Source: Nanchangia anserum (lineage in GTDB: Bacteria; Actinomycetota; Actinomycetes; Actinomycetales; Actinomycetaceae). From it: a DNA stretch of 64,000 nucleotides. Positions 1 to 9,327 of this stretch are shown here, piece by piece. Numbering within the stretch: the first letter of the stretch is position 1; each line of letters opens with the position of its first letter. Where the stretch lies: assembly GCF_015240065.1 (NCBI RefSeq), contig NZ_CP060506.1, positions 1,843,498 to 1,907,497 on the forward strand, given 5' to 3'. A program made the translations under genes and the position numbers. The notes under the pieces were generated by a model. It was given only the letters and a program-made list of their open reading frames with translations, was not told the DNA's origin and did not search any database.

Positions 1-401
1 TCGCCCGGCCTGGCCGGTGAGCGCCCGCGCGAGCTCAGCGCGGGCGAGGGCGGGTCGGGGACCGTCCTCATGGTCGGCCTCCTCGCCGTCGCCGTTGCCT
101 ATCCCTCGCCATTGGCGCATTCGCCGGGGTGAGTGTCGCTAAGGCGCGAGCGCAATCGGCTGCCGACTGTGCCGCCTCTCGCAGCGGCGCAGGTTGCCGT
201 GGCCTCGGGGATGCCTCTCCGTGCGCGGTCGCCGGCGAGAGCGCGGCGCGCGGCGCGCAACGGTGCCCGACTGCTCAGCTGCGAGCAGACCGGTGGGATG
301 TGCGGGTGCGCGTCGAGCGCGACGTCGTCGTCGGTGCGCAGGCGTGGACCGTGCACGCTCGATCTCGCGCGGGTCCCGCCACGGCCGAGCAGGCTCCCTA
401 G
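1..401 (+). pseudogene. TadE-like secretion-neighbourhood protein, partial and frameshifted
   Basis: Recognisable only piecewise. One frame gives a glycine/serine start followed by a hydrophobic stretch (GSGTVLMVGLLAVAVA, about 48-96). A second frame gives GAFAGVSVAKARAQSAAD (about 114-167). A third gives AAAQVAVASG and ARRAARNGARLLSCE. The second frame returns with DVRVRVERDV and ends at the stop at 399-401. In that order these match the small Rv3654c/TadE-like proteins of actinobacterial Tad loci, which have one N-terminal membrane helix and may be pilus-associated. At least three frameshifts are needed (near 95, 180 and 290), and the 5' end lies outside the window. It converges on tadC, whereas in related loci the gene usually follows tadC on the same strand. 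Whether it is a true pseudogene or bad sequence cannot be told here. Confidence 0.5.
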
Positions 402-887
402 AGCAGTCCGAGCAGGACGGGGACGAGGCCGAGGAGGACGAAGGCGGGAAGCTGACACAGGCCGAGCGGTACGACCAGGCGAACAGCCAGCCGCTCGGCC
501 CGCTTCTCGCGCCTGCTGGTGGCGTCTCGAGCGCACGTGATCCGCGCTCGCCACCAGCATCGGGTGCGGACCAACTCCCTCGAGCCATGCGGAGCCAACG
601 CCTCGGCCAGGGGTGCGTAGCGTGCGGACGCCTCGGCCCACGCCAGGTCCCAGGCCGCCCCCAGTTGTAGCGCGCGAGCGACCACCGCAGGTCGTCTTCG
701 CCGATCGCCACTCCCAGGGCCTCCAGGGTGCCGGGCACGCTCGCCCCGGAGGCGACGGCGGCGGCCGCCAGATCGAGGACTACCGCGAGGTCGACGGCAC
801 GATGGCGAGCGACGCGGCGTCTCTCGGCTCGCGATGACCGAGGACCCACGGCAGTCCCGCCGCGGCGGCGCACAGCAGCGTCATCAT
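398..887 (-). pseudogene. tadC: TadC-like pilus assembly membrane protein, frameshifted
   Basis: Starts at an ATG overlapping the tadB stop (MMTLLCAAAAGLPWVLG). It then has to change frame near 800 to give AVVLDLAAAAVASGASVPG, again near 690 for VARALQLGAAWDLAWAEA, and probably twice more between 600 and 530. It ends with a membrane segment, AVRLVVPLGLCQLPAFVLLG. The order of pieces matches the short actinobacterial TadC (type II secretion F domain protein), an inner-membrane platform partner of TadB. At least three frameshifts in under 500 bases is far denser than elsewhere in the window. The neighbouring TadE-like gene is equally damaged. Confidence 0.6.
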
Positions 888-1510
888 GATCTGTCCTCGA
901 CTGCGGCCGCGATGAGGCGGCGCATCCACGCGATGCCGATGCAGCCGACGATGATGCCCACCAGCCCGCTGAGCGTGCCCAGGCTTCCGTCGAGCAACAC
1001 GCTCACCGGATGGGCGCCCAAGACGGCACCCATGGCGATCCCGGCAAGCGGCAGGGCGGCGAGCAGTCTCGCGGTGGCGACGGGACCGACCAGCGCGAGG
1101 CGGCGGTGATGGTGGGCGGCCTGGGCCTCGCCGATGCCGGCCGCCACCCGATCGAGGACATCGGCAAGTGGGGCGCCCGAGTGAGTGGCAAGCGTGAGCG
1201 CCGCGGTGAGTTCGGGAATGTCGCGAGCCACGTCGTCGCGCGAGATGTCGCGGCGACTGAAGGCCCGCTCGCAGGCATCGGGGATGGACGCCCCGGCCCG
1301 CAGCCGTTGGGCGATCTCGATGGCCAGCTGTCCCGAATCGATCCGCACCCGCCGCGCGCGCCACCGGGCGCTAACCGCGCGCAAGCGAGCTCGGATGTTC
1401 TGGGAGCGTCGCTGTCTCAGCGCGTCGCGCCATCGCCGGTGCACGCAGGAGTGGGGCGGGGTGAGAATCCAACCGGCGAGACCTGCCGCTGCCATCACGA
1501 TGACGTTCAT
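884..1510 (-). CDS. tadB: TadB-like Flp pilus assembly protein (T2SS F domain)
   Basis: A 208-residue protein starting at ATG 1510 behind a GGAGG ribosome site; the start overlaps the tadA stop (ATGA). It has an N-terminal membrane helix, an Arg-rich stretch, then the helical T2SSF-type region (AIEIAQRLRAGASIPDACERA, ending LVGIIVGCIGIAWMRRL). TadB and TadC form the inner-membrane platform driven by the TadA ATPase in Flp pilus assembly. This is the only gene of the trio that reads through without a frameshift. The family assignment rests on position between tadA and tadC plus the general T2SSF pattern. Confidence 0.75.
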   Translation of the reverse strand: MNVIVMAAAGLAGWILTPPHSCVHRRWRDALRQRRSQNIRARLRAVSARWRARRVRIDSGQLAIEIAQRLRAGASIPDACERAFSRRDISRDDVARDIPELTAALTLATHSGAPLADVLDRVAAGIGEAQAAHHHRRLALVGPVATARLLAALPLAGIAMGAVLGAHPVSVLLDGSLGTLSGLVGIIVGCIGIAWMRRLIAAAVEDRS

Positions 1511-2672
1511 CGCGCCTCCTCGTTTTCCGCAGGAATGTCGAGGCGCTGGAGCAATCGCGGCCACGCCGGGCCGGGCGATAGTGTGCCGTCGCGCGCGATC
1601 GAGGCCGCGATGTCGGCGCGCAGGTCGCCGCCCACGCGCACGGGCACACCGATCTCTCCGATCCATCGAGTCGGCCCCTCGCCGCCGGCTGCGCGACGGA
1701 TATGAACGAAGGTGTCGATCCCGGCAGCCGCCTGGGTCGCGACGGTGTGGGCGCTCATTCCGGCAAGCGCGCCCAGGGCATACAGGCGCGCGGGGACGTC
1801 GGTCACGGCGTTGGCGTGGATGGTGGCCCAACCGCCCTCGTGGCCGGTGTTCATGGCCGCCAACACGTCACGGACTTCGCCGCCTCGGCATTCGCCGAGG
1901 ATGAGGCGGCCGGGCGCATCCGCATGGCGGCGCGCACGAGATCGCTCATCGTCACCTCGCCGGCGGCTTGGACGTTTCCTCGGCGCTGTTGGAGGTGGAC
2001 GACGTGGGGATGGTCGGGACGCAGTTCCGTGACTTCCTCGATGCACAGGATCCGCTGGTCGGTCGGGACGAGGCCGAGCAGGGCCGACAGCAGCGTCGTC
2101 TTTCCCGATCCGGTGGCACCCGAGATGAACGTCGAGGCGCGCTCGGCCACGAGGGCGCGAATGACGGGTTCGAGGGCCGGGGCGATGGTGCCGCAGGCGA
2201 CGAGGTCGTCGACGCTGAGGCGGCGCCGGCGGCTCGTGCGCAGCGAGATGAGCGGCCACGTCGACAGCGGCGGCAAGACGGCGTGTAGGCGGGTGCCGTC
2301 GGGCAGGGTGCCGTCGACGATGGGGCTGGCGTCGTCGAGGCGCTGGCGGGCGGCGGCAGCGAGGGACAGGGCGAGCGCGCGCAGCTCGTCTCCGCTCAGG
2401 GCTAGCGGGTGCGCGACGAGCCCCTCGCCGCGGTCGACCCAGGCCACGTGGGGATCGTTGACGAGGACGTCGGTGACGGCCTCGTCGGCGAGCAGCGGAG
2501 CCAGGTGAGGACCGTAACCGGCCACGGCCGCGTCGAGGGCGAGTTTGTCGGCCCACGTTTGCGCCGCCGACGTCAGGGGAACGCGCGCCTGGCTTACGGC
2601 CTGTGCGGGTGCAAGACCGCGGGCAACGCTGACTCGGGGATCGCGAGGCTGCGGACGCGCTAGGCGACGCAT
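1507..2672 (-). CDS. tadA: TadA/CpaF secretion ATPase (single frameshift)
   Basis: ATPase that would power Tad/Flp pilus assembly. The N-terminal frame from ATG 2672 carries a Walker A motif (GATGSGKTTLLSA), the EEVTELRP region and RAAMRMRP. The expected continuation, RLILGECRGGEVRDVLAAM then NTGHEGG and TIHAN, is in the next frame down to the stop at 1507. One missing G in a short G run near 1911 restores the full CpaF pattern, giving about 388 residues. The start is preceded by GAGGTG and overlaps the end of ssd by 13 bases; the stop overlaps tadB. The intact motifs on both sides of the break favour a sequencing error over decay. Confidence 0.8.
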
Positions 2673-3496
2673 GCGCGCACCTCGCGTTCCAGTTGGCGAA
2701 GACAGCGGGCAAAACCACGCGAGGATGTCGGGCGTGGCCCCCATCCCCCGCCGATCGAGCGGATCGGTGCAGTGAGCGAGGGGACGGGGACGACTCGGCA
2801 CGACGCGCGGCATCGACGCCGGGTGTCGACGAGCGCGAGGACGTCGGGGGTGCCCGTTCGCGACAGGGTCGCGGCCTCGACGACACCGACCCGGCCAACC
2901 CCAACGGTGACATCGCCCCATCCGCTGCCGCGGCCGACGTCGCAGACCACCCAGGCGCACATGCGCGCGAGGGCGGCGCATGCGGCCTCCACATTGCCCT
3001 CGACGCGCGCGACGCGAACCGGTCCCCACGACGACAAGGTCTCCGTCGCCGCCGCAAGCACCCCGCCGTCGCTCACACTCAGCGCCACCGCGTCGATACC
3101 GACGAGGTGAGTGGCTCCGGGTCCCGCGGGATCGGCATCGACGAGAACAGCGCCGAGGCGCCAGGCGAGGGCAGCGGCGAGGAGGGACGTCCCCACCCCG
3201 CCCGCCAGTCCGCGTACGGTGACGACGTGACCCGCACTCGGCGCGAGCGCATGGTCGAGGGCGACGAGGAGCGCGGGTTCGTCACCGGGGATCACGAAGT
3301 CGATTCCCGGTCCCGGGGCCTGCCCGATCCGGAAGGCGATCGGGCCCTCCCCGTCTGCACCACCCTCGCAGCAGGCGAGGACGAGCCCGCCCGGACCCGT
3401 CGACCAGCCGCCGAGCGCGCACACCTCGGCCAGCGCCGCCCGCAGCGACTCGGGACCGGGGCCGATGGTGACGTCGGCACCCGCGTTGTTCCTCAT
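2660..3496 (-). CDS. ssd: Septum-site-determining (Ssd/TadZ/CpaE-like) protein
   Basis: A 278-residue MinD/ParA-type protein at the head of the Tad operon. It contains a degenerate P-loop region (VRGLAGGVGTSLLAAALAW) followed by VLVDADP. ATG 3496 is chosen over the upstream GTG at 3520 because CAAAGG lies 9 bases before it. In actinobacteria this gene precedes tadA and is thought to position the pilus machinery or influence septation. The P-loop lacks the lysine of a normal Walker A motif, as is common in Ssd/TadZ relatives, so ATPase activity is doubtful. Confidence 0.65.
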   Translation of the reverse strand: MRNNAGADVTIGPGPESLRAALAEVCALGGWSTGPGGLVLACCEGGADGEGPIAFRIGQAPGPGIDFVIPGDEPALLVALDHALAPSAGHVVTVRGLAGGVGTSLLAAALAWRLGAVLVDADPAGPGATHLVGIDAVALSVSDGGVLAAATETLSSWGPVRVARVEGNVEAACAALARMCAWVVCDVGRGSGWGDVTVGVGRVGVVEAATLSRTGTPDVLALVDTRRRCRASCRVVPVPSLTAPIRSIGGGWGPRPTSSRGFARCLRQLEREVRACVA

Positions 3497-3631
3497 GTTG
3501 GCAACCTTTGTCTCACCCACGACGGCAAGCCGGCCGCAGAGGCCGCACGGCAGAACGTGTACACGCTCCTACCCCGTGGGGACACTGCTCGAGGTGTCCG
3601 ACACGTTGTGTCCTTTCCCGGCTTCCTCGCC

Positions 3632-3637
3632 TAGCCT
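3632..3637 (+). promoter_or_regulatory. -10-like TAGCCT, 6 nt before ATG 3644
   Basis: TAGCCT fits the actinobacterial TAnnnT -10 pattern and sits exactly 6 bases before the ATG. There is no ribosome site between, so transcription would start at or next to the start codon (leaderless mRNA). Upstream, GGACAC and GTGTCC repeats (about 3580-3612) lie between the divergent genes and could be operator sites. Confidence 0.5.
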
Positions 3638-3643
3638 GGCCCC

Positions 3644-4609
3644 ATGACCGCGAACTGTGACGTCGACCCGCTGGCCGGACACGCTCCCACCCGCCTGTAT
3701 GCGCTGGCGGTGGCCGCCGGCGTGATCTGCGGAACCGGCGCGTTTCTCACGATCATTCACGCCGCGGCAGGGTTTCAGGTCGGCGTCCTTCAGGGGATCC
3801 CGTGGGGATCCTCACTCGCGATGGCCTCTCTGGTGGCGGGCCTCGCGATGATGTCGGCGGTCGTCGTCTCGGCCGGCTCGGCGTCGACGTGGTCGCTCGT
3901 GTCGATGGCCGTGACGACGAGCATTCTCACGTTCGCGACGGCCTATAGCCCGATGGTGATGGCGACGCTCATCGGCCAGGTCGGGCGTCAGCTGTCGTGG
4001 TCTCCCCTCATCGCGGGGATCCCGGCGTCGGTCATCGGAGCCACGTACGCGTGCGGTTCCGCCCGTCGCGCCGGCGCGCACAGCGAGGTGGGGGCACCCG
4101 TCCACCGCGGCGGGACGCTGCCGACGCGCCTGTACGTGCGCCCTCACCGAATCCGCACGTCGTGGGGGCTGTCGCTGCTGGCCGCCGGAATCGCGGGAAT
4201 TCTCCTGCTTGCCAGCGTCCTGTGGTTGGCCTCCCACACGGTTGTCGATCCCGTCGAGGTCTCGCTCATGCCGTCCGGGGCGATCGCCAGCCACCAGTTC
4301 GCCATCATCGTCGCCGTCATGTCGGGCGCGATTTTGACGATGTCTGCTGCCCTGTCGGCGTTTGGCCCGCTGGTCGTCGTCACCGTCCTCATGATCGTTC
4401 CCGCCGCCTACGCCTCGGTTCTTCAACTCATCACGCTCGGCGAGTCGGTGACGCGGGCGTCGCTGCGCTCCATCACCCTGTCGGCTCCCGTGCTCGGCGT
4501 GTGGGGAGTCGTCGTCGTCGCCCTCGTCATCGCCACCGTGCTGGCGCGCCGCGACGGGATGGCGTGCGTCGAACGAGCAGCGCTGGCCCAGGTGGATGCG
4601 GATACGTAA
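3644..4609 (+). CDS. Polytopic membrane protein of unknown function
   Basis: A 321-residue protein dominated by hydrophobic helices, in two groups separated by a charged loop around residues 140-175 (SARRAGAHSEVG to RPHRIRTSWG). About eight or nine membrane spans can be drawn. I recognise no family motif or catalytic signature. It ends with a short hydrophilic tail. The start has no ribosome site but a -10-like hexamer at 6 nt. It is the first of a probable transcription unit with the next membrane protein and the hydrolase, which together with nth form a group often seen near Tad loci in actinobacteria. Confidence 0.6.
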   Translation: MTANCDVDPLAGHAPTRLYALAVAAGVICGTGAFLTIIHAAAGFQVGVLQGIPWGSSLAMASLVAGLAMMSAVVVSAGSASTWSLVSMAVTTSILTFATAYSPMVMATLIGQVGRQLSWSPLIAGIPASVIGATYACGSARRAGAHSEVGAPVHRGGTLPTRLYVRPHRIRTSWGLSLLAAGIAGILLLASVLWLASHTVVDPVEVSLMPSGAIASHQFAIIVAVMSGAILTMSAALSAFGPLVVVTVLMIVPAAYASVLQLITLGESVTRASLRSITLSAPVLGVWGVVVVALVIATVLARRDGMACVERAALAQVDADT

Positions 4610-4695
4610 GTGGCCTCCGCGCGGTGTTTTCTGCGCGGATCGGCCTCGGGGTATGGGTACGCTCGGGGATGACGAGACATTTTGAGGAGGCTGCA

Positions 4696-5858
4696 ATGAC
4701 CGAGCGCAAGGACGCTCCCGCCGAGGAACCGACGTCGCGGCTGTGGTTTGTCGACGAGGCCGACGGCCCGCACGATCCCGCCCTGGACGCCCCGCGCATC
4801 AGCACGGACGACTCGCTGATCGCCGGCGGCACCGTCGCGGAAGCCACCGATGCGCCCGCGGCAGACGACACGATCGTCCTGCCCGCCACCTCGTCGATCC
4901 CGCCGAAGACGATGCACACCGCGATGACGCCGAGGAAACCGCCGAGGTCGACGAGACCGACGATGTGGAGACGACGCAGACGCGTCGCCTGTCCCTCATG
5001 GAGGCAACACCGCAGCCGAGCGTCCCGAGCGAACCCGACGCCCCGACCGAGGACGCGGCCACCGCAGCTGTCGAGATCGAGGCCGACACCGCTGAGGAAG
5101 CGAACGAGGCGGACTCCGAGAAGGCGGTGGATGAGGAGCCGGCGCAAGCTTCGGAGCACCTACCCGAGACGACGATCATTCCGGCCGCCGCGCCCAGCGT
5201 TCCCGTCACGCCCGTCCCGGTGACAGCCGAGTCCCCGCGCGACGACAATGCCCCCGCCACCGAGCCGGCTGATCCCGCGCCGGCCCCGGCCCGCGAGCGC
5301 TACACCCTTGACGAGGCGATCTTCGATGGGGCCACCGCGTTGCCGTCGATTCCCTCGCGCGTGCCCGCACACATCTGGTCGGTGTTGCTCACGCTTATCC
5401 TCACCCCGGTTGCGTGGTTTTTCGCATGCGACGGCGTTGCCCGGCTGCTCCCCGGTACTCTCACCGAGGTCGCCCCGCGTATCCACAACGTCGCGGGGCT
5501 GCTCGAGATCGCCGCTGCGGCCCTCGTCATGTTCCTGCTCGTCCTCCTGGCCCGCTGGTCGTCGCTGGGGAGTTTCGTGTGGGGCATCGTTTCGCTGGTG
5601 GCCGGCGTCGCGTTCTTTGTCGTCCAGGGCCTCGCCCTGAACGTCATCGGCTCGCTCAATCACCTGTTGCAGGCGATGCGCGGGGTCAACGGATTCTTTA
5701 GCAATGTCGCCCACCACCTGGCCTTCAGCCTGACCGGCGGCATCATCGTCCTCGCAGGTGTCGTCCTCATCGCGCTGGGCTTCGTCTCGCACGGGGCACG
5801 CCGAAAGGGTCGTCGCGATTACCTGGCGCGCCGCGCCATTGACAGCCTCGACCAGTGA
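4696..5858 (+). CDS. Membrane protein with long acidic N-terminal region (single frameshift)
   Basis: Starts at ATG 4696 behind GAGGAGG. The first 70 residues (MTERKDAPAEEPTSRLWFVD onward) are in one frame; the remainder is in the next frame. One missing base near 4900 joins them, giving about 387 residues. The N-terminal half is acidic and Ala/Pro/Glu/Thr-rich and probably disordered in the cytoplasm. The C-terminal half has four membrane helices and ends in a basic tail (HGARRKGRRDYLARRA). No enzymatic motif is visible. Its stop overlaps the GTG start of the hydrolase, suggesting translational coupling. Confidence 0.6.
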
Positions 5859-6790
5859 GGACTCCGAAGCCGCCCAACCCCGAGCTCGTGCGTCCGGCGG
5901 GCCCGTGGCTTCACCGTGACTTATCGGTCAACGGCACGCAGCTGCACATTGTCGAAACCGGCAACCTGCGCAGCCGTGACGCCGTCATTCTTCTTCACGG
6001 GTTTCCCCAGTTCTGGTGGTCGTGGCGTCACGTGCTTGCCGAGCTCGCCGATTCGGATCGGCGGATCGTCGCCGTCGATCTGCGCGGGTGCGGTGGCTCG
6101 GATCGTCCTCCGACCGGCTACGACTTGCTGACGCTCTCGCGTGACGTCGTCGGCGTGGCGACGGCCGTGGGGGCCAGCCGCATCGTCGTCGCCGGTGCGG
6201 GTATCGGCGGGGCGCTGGCGTGGATGATTCCCCACCTGGCCCCCGACGTCGTGCAGGCGATCGTGCCGATCTGTGCCCCTCATCCCCTCGAGGTTCGCTC
6301 GCACCCGGCGGGTCTGCTGACGCGCGCTGCCGTCTCGTACGGCTATTTCCAGGTGCCGGTTCTTGCCGCGCGCACGCTGCGCTCGGGCCGCCTCATTCGC
6401 ACCCTGCTGCGCCGGTGGACCGGACGCGACAACCGCGCGGTCATGCTCGAGGAGGCCGATCGCTACGCCGCGGTGCTTCAGGCGCCGTTCGCTGCCGAGT
6501 GCGCCCTGCGGCCTCTGCGCGAGCTGCGCTACCTCTCGCGCGCCCAGCGTCGCCTGCTGCGCCGCCCGGTGCTGTGCCCGGTGTGGTCCGTGCGTGGGGC
6601 CGCTGATCGGGTCCTCCCACCCACCGCGTATGCTCACGACGCCATGCACTCGGCCGCGCCGCTGACCCAGCTCGTCATCCCGCGGGCCGGCCATTTCATC
6701 GCCGAGGAGGCGCCGGCAACGCTGGCGACTCAGCTGAGTGAGGTCGCCGACGCCGCGTTCGCCTCGCCCGGAGCCGACGGGCACAACTGA
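5855..6790 (+). CDS. Epoxide-hydrolase-like alpha/beta hydrolase with missing nucleophile
   Basis: A 311-residue alpha/beta hydrolase fold protein beginning at a GTG that overlaps the previous stop (GTGA). The oxyanion-hole motif HGFPQFWWSW, the RGCGGSD loop, the late acid (GAADRVLPP) and the catalytic His (RAGHFIAEEAP) are all visible. The nucleophile elbow, normally GHDWGG or GxSxGG, reads AGAGIGG, so residue 116 is Gly where Asp or Ser is expected. It resembles the EphE-type hydrolases near nth/Tad loci of actinobacteria. It may be non-hydrolytic. Its 3' end overlaps the 3' end of nth on the other strand by 61 bases. Confidence 0.75.
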   Translation: MRTPKPPNPELVRPAGPWLHRDLSVNGTQLHIVETGNLRSRDAVILLHGFPQFWWSWRHVLAELADSDRRIVAVDLRGCGGSDRPPTGYDLLTLSRDVVGVATAVGASRIVVAGAGIGGALAWMIPHLAPDVVQAIVPICAPHPLEVRSHPAGLLTRAAVSYGYFQVPVLAARTLRSGRLIRTLLRRWTGRDNRAVMLEEADRYAAVLQAPFAAECALRPLRELRYLSRAQRRLLRRPVLCPVWSVRGAADRVLPPTAYAHDAMHSAAPLTQLVIPRAGHFIAEEAPATLATQLSEVADAAFASPGADGHN

Positions 6791-7425
6791 GCCAGCGGGC
6801 AGACGTCGCATTCGGGTCCGCGCGCGTGGCAGATCTCGCGCCCCAGTGTGATGAGCCGGTGGCACAGAACCGTCCAGTTCGTCTGCTCGCCGTCGCGGGT
6901 GAAGTGCGCGGCGAGGTCGTCTTCGATGGCGCGCGGCGTCGTCTTGTCGCTGATGCCCAGTCGCGCGGCGAGCCTGCCGACGTGGGTGTCGACGGTGAGT
7001 GAGGGCACGCCAAAGCAGTTGCCGAGGACGACGTGGGCGGTTTTGCGGCCGACGCCGGGAAGTGAGACGAGGTCGCGCCGGTTCTGCGGCACCTCCCCGC
7101 CGAAACGGTGGACGATCCCGTCGGCGAGGGCGACGAGCTGCGTGCCGCGTCGGCGTTGGAATCCCAGGGGACGCACGATCGCGGACACGTCGTCGGGGTC
7201 GGCGGCGGCGAGGGCCTCCGTCCGGTCCGGGTAGGTCGCGAACAGCTCGGGAGTCACCGTGTTGACCCGCGCGTCTGTCGTCTGTGCCGACAACACCGTG
7301 GCAACGAGCAGCTCGAACGCGTTGCGATGGCGCAGCGCGCAGTGCGCATCGGGATAGGTACGGGCGAGGCGTTCTTCGATGGCGCGCGCTCGCCTCGTCG
7401 TCGCGGATGCTGCCGAGTCTGGCAC
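6730..7425 (-). CDS. nth: Endonuclease III (DNA glycosylase/AP lyase)
   Basis: A 231-residue base-excision-repair enzyme that removes oxidised pyrimidines. It has the helix-hairpin-helix LPGVGRKTAHVVL with the catalytic Lys, the catalytic Asp in VDTHVGRLA, and a complete C-terminal [4Fe-4S] cysteine loop (CHARGPECDVCPLAQLC). Length is normal. It starts at GTG 7425 with GAGGAG upstream and runs convergently into the alpha/beta hydrolase gene. Confidence 0.95.
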   Translation of the reverse strand: MPDSAASATTRRARAIEERLARTYPDAHCALRHRNAFELLVATVLSAQTTDARVNTVTPELFATYPDRTEALAAADPDDVSAIVRPLGFQRRRGTQLVALADGIVHRFGGEVPQNRRDLVSLPGVGRKTAHVVLGNCFGVPSLTVDTHVGRLAARLGISDKTTPRAIEDDLAAHFTRDGEQTNWTVLCHRLITLGREICHARGPECDVCPLAQLCPSAPGEANAASATSLS

Positions 7426-7495
7426 AGCGCGTACTCCTCATATTCTCGTCGGGCGGCCCCTAGACTAGATACAGGACCGAGGGCAGGAGGATCCC

Positions 7496-8467
7496 GTGAT
7501 CGAGGTCACCGGACTGACAAAATTCTACGGGAGCACGCGCGTGCTGCACGACGTGTCGCTGACAATCCCTCCCGGGTGCATCACGGGATTCGTCGGCCCG
7601 AACGGCGCCGGCAAATCCACGACGTTGCGCCTCATTGCCGGCCTGGAGAAGCCGCAGTCGGGCACGGCCCTCGTCGATGGTCGCCCCATGGGTGAGCACC
7701 CCAGCCCGATCAGCGCGCTGGGGTGCCTGCTCGATGCCCACTGGTTCCTGCCCGCGCGCTCGGGACGCGACCACCTGCGTGCGCTTGCTGCCCCCCAGGG
7801 GATCTCGATGAAGCGCGTCGACTACCTGCTGGAGGTGACGGAGTTGGCCGGGGCGGGCCGCATGCCCGTCAAGACCTATTCGCTGGGAATGCGGCAACGG
7901 CTGGGGATCGCCGCCGCGCTCCTCGGCGACGCCCGCAACTATCTGCTCGACGAGCCGGCGAACGGCCTCGATCCCCACGGCATCGCGTGGTTACGCCACC
8001 TGCTGCGCTCCGAGGCCGAGCGGGGAAAATCGATCCTGTTGTCGTCGCACCTCATGGCCGAGATGGCGCAGATCGCCGATCGCGTCGCCGTCATCTCGCA
8101 CGGGGTCATCACCGACGAGGCCGCGCTCAGCGACTTCGTCACGAGCACCGAGGCGTCCTCGGTCGTCGTGGCCTCTGACGACCCGCGTCTCGCCGGTGTC
8201 ATCGAGGCGCTGCCCGGCGCGCAGATTCTCGGCACCGATAACGGGGCGCTCGTCGTGGCCGGCACAACCGATGCCGAAGTCGGGCGGGCCGCCCTTGCCG
8301 CGGGGATCGTCCTGCGTCAGCTGTCCTCGCGCCCGATCACGCTCGAGGACGCCTACCTGGCCCGCACCGAGTCGCGCGAGGCGCGCATTCGCCCGACCAC
8401 GCAGCCTCCCTCCCCCGCCTCCCCCGCTCCGCGTCGCCGCTACCCGTCGAGGAAGGATCGCCGATGA
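7496..8467 (+). CDS. ABC transporter ATP-binding protein
   Basis: A 323-residue ATPase of the ABC-2 exporter type (CcmA/NatA-like). It has Walker A GPNGAGKSTT, signature motif YSLGMRQRLGIA, Walker B-like YLLDEPANGLDP and the H-loop SSHLMAEM, then a C-terminal extension ending in a Pro/Arg-rich tail. Starts at GTG 7496 with AGGAGG six bases before; a likely -10 (TAGACT/TAGATAC) lies about 30 bases upstream. The stop overlaps the permease ATG (ATGA). The substrate is unknown; such pairs often export antimicrobial peptides or drugs. Confidence 0.9.
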   Translation: MIEVTGLTKFYGSTRVLHDVSLTIPPGCITGFVGPNGAGKSTTLRLIAGLEKPQSGTALVDGRPMGEHPSPISALGCLLDAHWFLPARSGRDHLRALAAPQGISMKRVDYLLEVTELAGAGRMPVKTYSLGMRQRLGIAAALLGDARNYLLDEPANGLDPHGIAWLRHLLRSEAERGKSILLSSHLMAEMAQIADRVAVISHGVITDEAALSDFVTSTEASSVVVASDDPRLAGVIEALPGAQILGTDNGALVVAGTTDAEVGRAALAAGIVLRQLSSRPITLEDAYLARTESREARIRPTTQPPSPASPAPRRRYPSRKDRR

Positions 8468-9327
8468 GTACCGTCGCCATCACGCGCCTGACCAGTCATG
8501 ACGCCGTCACCTTTGGCGGGGTCGTGCGCTCGGAGTTCATCAAGGCGCGCACGACGAACGCCGTGCGCGGTCTGATTATCGCCGCACTCATCTGTCAGAT
8601 CGTCTTTCCCATCCTCGTGCTCCTGCTGCTGCGCCAGACCTTCGCAGGTGCCGACACCAGCTACGTGACGCAGACGTTTCACGGAGTCGGTGCCACGGGT
8701 GCCTCGCTGATCTCGCTGCTCTATGGGGTGCTCGGCACGATGGTCGTCACCGCCGACTACAGCTGCGGCGTCATCAACACCTCCTTCGTCGCGGCGGGGT
8801 CAAAAGCGCGGCTGGCCGCGGCTAAGGCCGTCGTCATCGTCGCTATCGTCGCCGTATGCGCCTTCGTCGGTGCGCTGTGCGCCATCCTTCTCTCGGGCCT
8901 GTTCGCCACCGTGGCGATGGATGCGGGGGCGTTTCCGTTCACCGACGCCCGCACGTGGTTTCCCCTGATCTCGATGCCCCTGGCGTGCGTTCTGTTGGCG
9001 CTCATCGGCTACGGTCTCGGCTTCATCCTGCGCTCCTCGCTGGGGGCCATCATCACCCTGTGCCTCATCATCGTGTTCGGCTCGATGATTATGCCGATGA
9101 TCGCGCTCAGCCAGCAGACGTGGGCGGAGTGGATCTGCGCGCTCTCGCCCAGCGTCGTTCTCGATTTGACGGCCAACTACCAACCCAGCGGCGATCCGCA
9201 GCTGTCGCGGATGCAGCTCGACGAGTGGTGGATGAACGCCCTCGCCGCCACCGTGTGGACGGCAATCGCCGTCGCAGCCGGCTATGCGCTGTTCCGCTCG
9301 CGCCCGCTGGGTGCGGGGACTCGGTGA
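8464..9327 (+). CDS. ABC-2 type transporter permease
   Basis: A 287-residue membrane protein with six probable helices, translationally coupled to the ATPase by an ATGA overlap. The N-terminal cytoplasmic stretch (VVRSEFIKARTT) and a large extracytoplasmic loop after the first helix are typical of the ABC-2 family. It ends at a TGA overlapping the GTG of the methyltransferase. The pair forms a full exporter if both subunits dimerise. Confidence 0.85.
   Translation: MSTVAITRLTSHDAVTFGGVVRSEFIKARTTNAVRGLIIAALICQIVFPILVLLLLRQTFAGADTSYVTQTFHGVGATGASLISLLYGVLGTMVVTADYSCGVINTSFVAAGSKARLAAAKAVVIVAIVAVCAFVGALCAILLSGLFATVAMDAGAFPFTDARTWFPLISMPLACVLLALIGYGLGFILRSSLGAIITLCLIIVFGSMIMPMIALSQQTWAEWICALSPSVVLDLTANYQPSGDPQLSRMQLDEWWMNALAATVWTAIAVAAGYALFRSRPLGAGTR

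Noticed and set aside
5921..7441. 506-codon open frame on the minus strand
   Set aside because: Shadow of the alpha/beta hydrolase and nth genes: Arg/Pro-rich composition, no ribosome site, and both overlapped genes have clear motifs.
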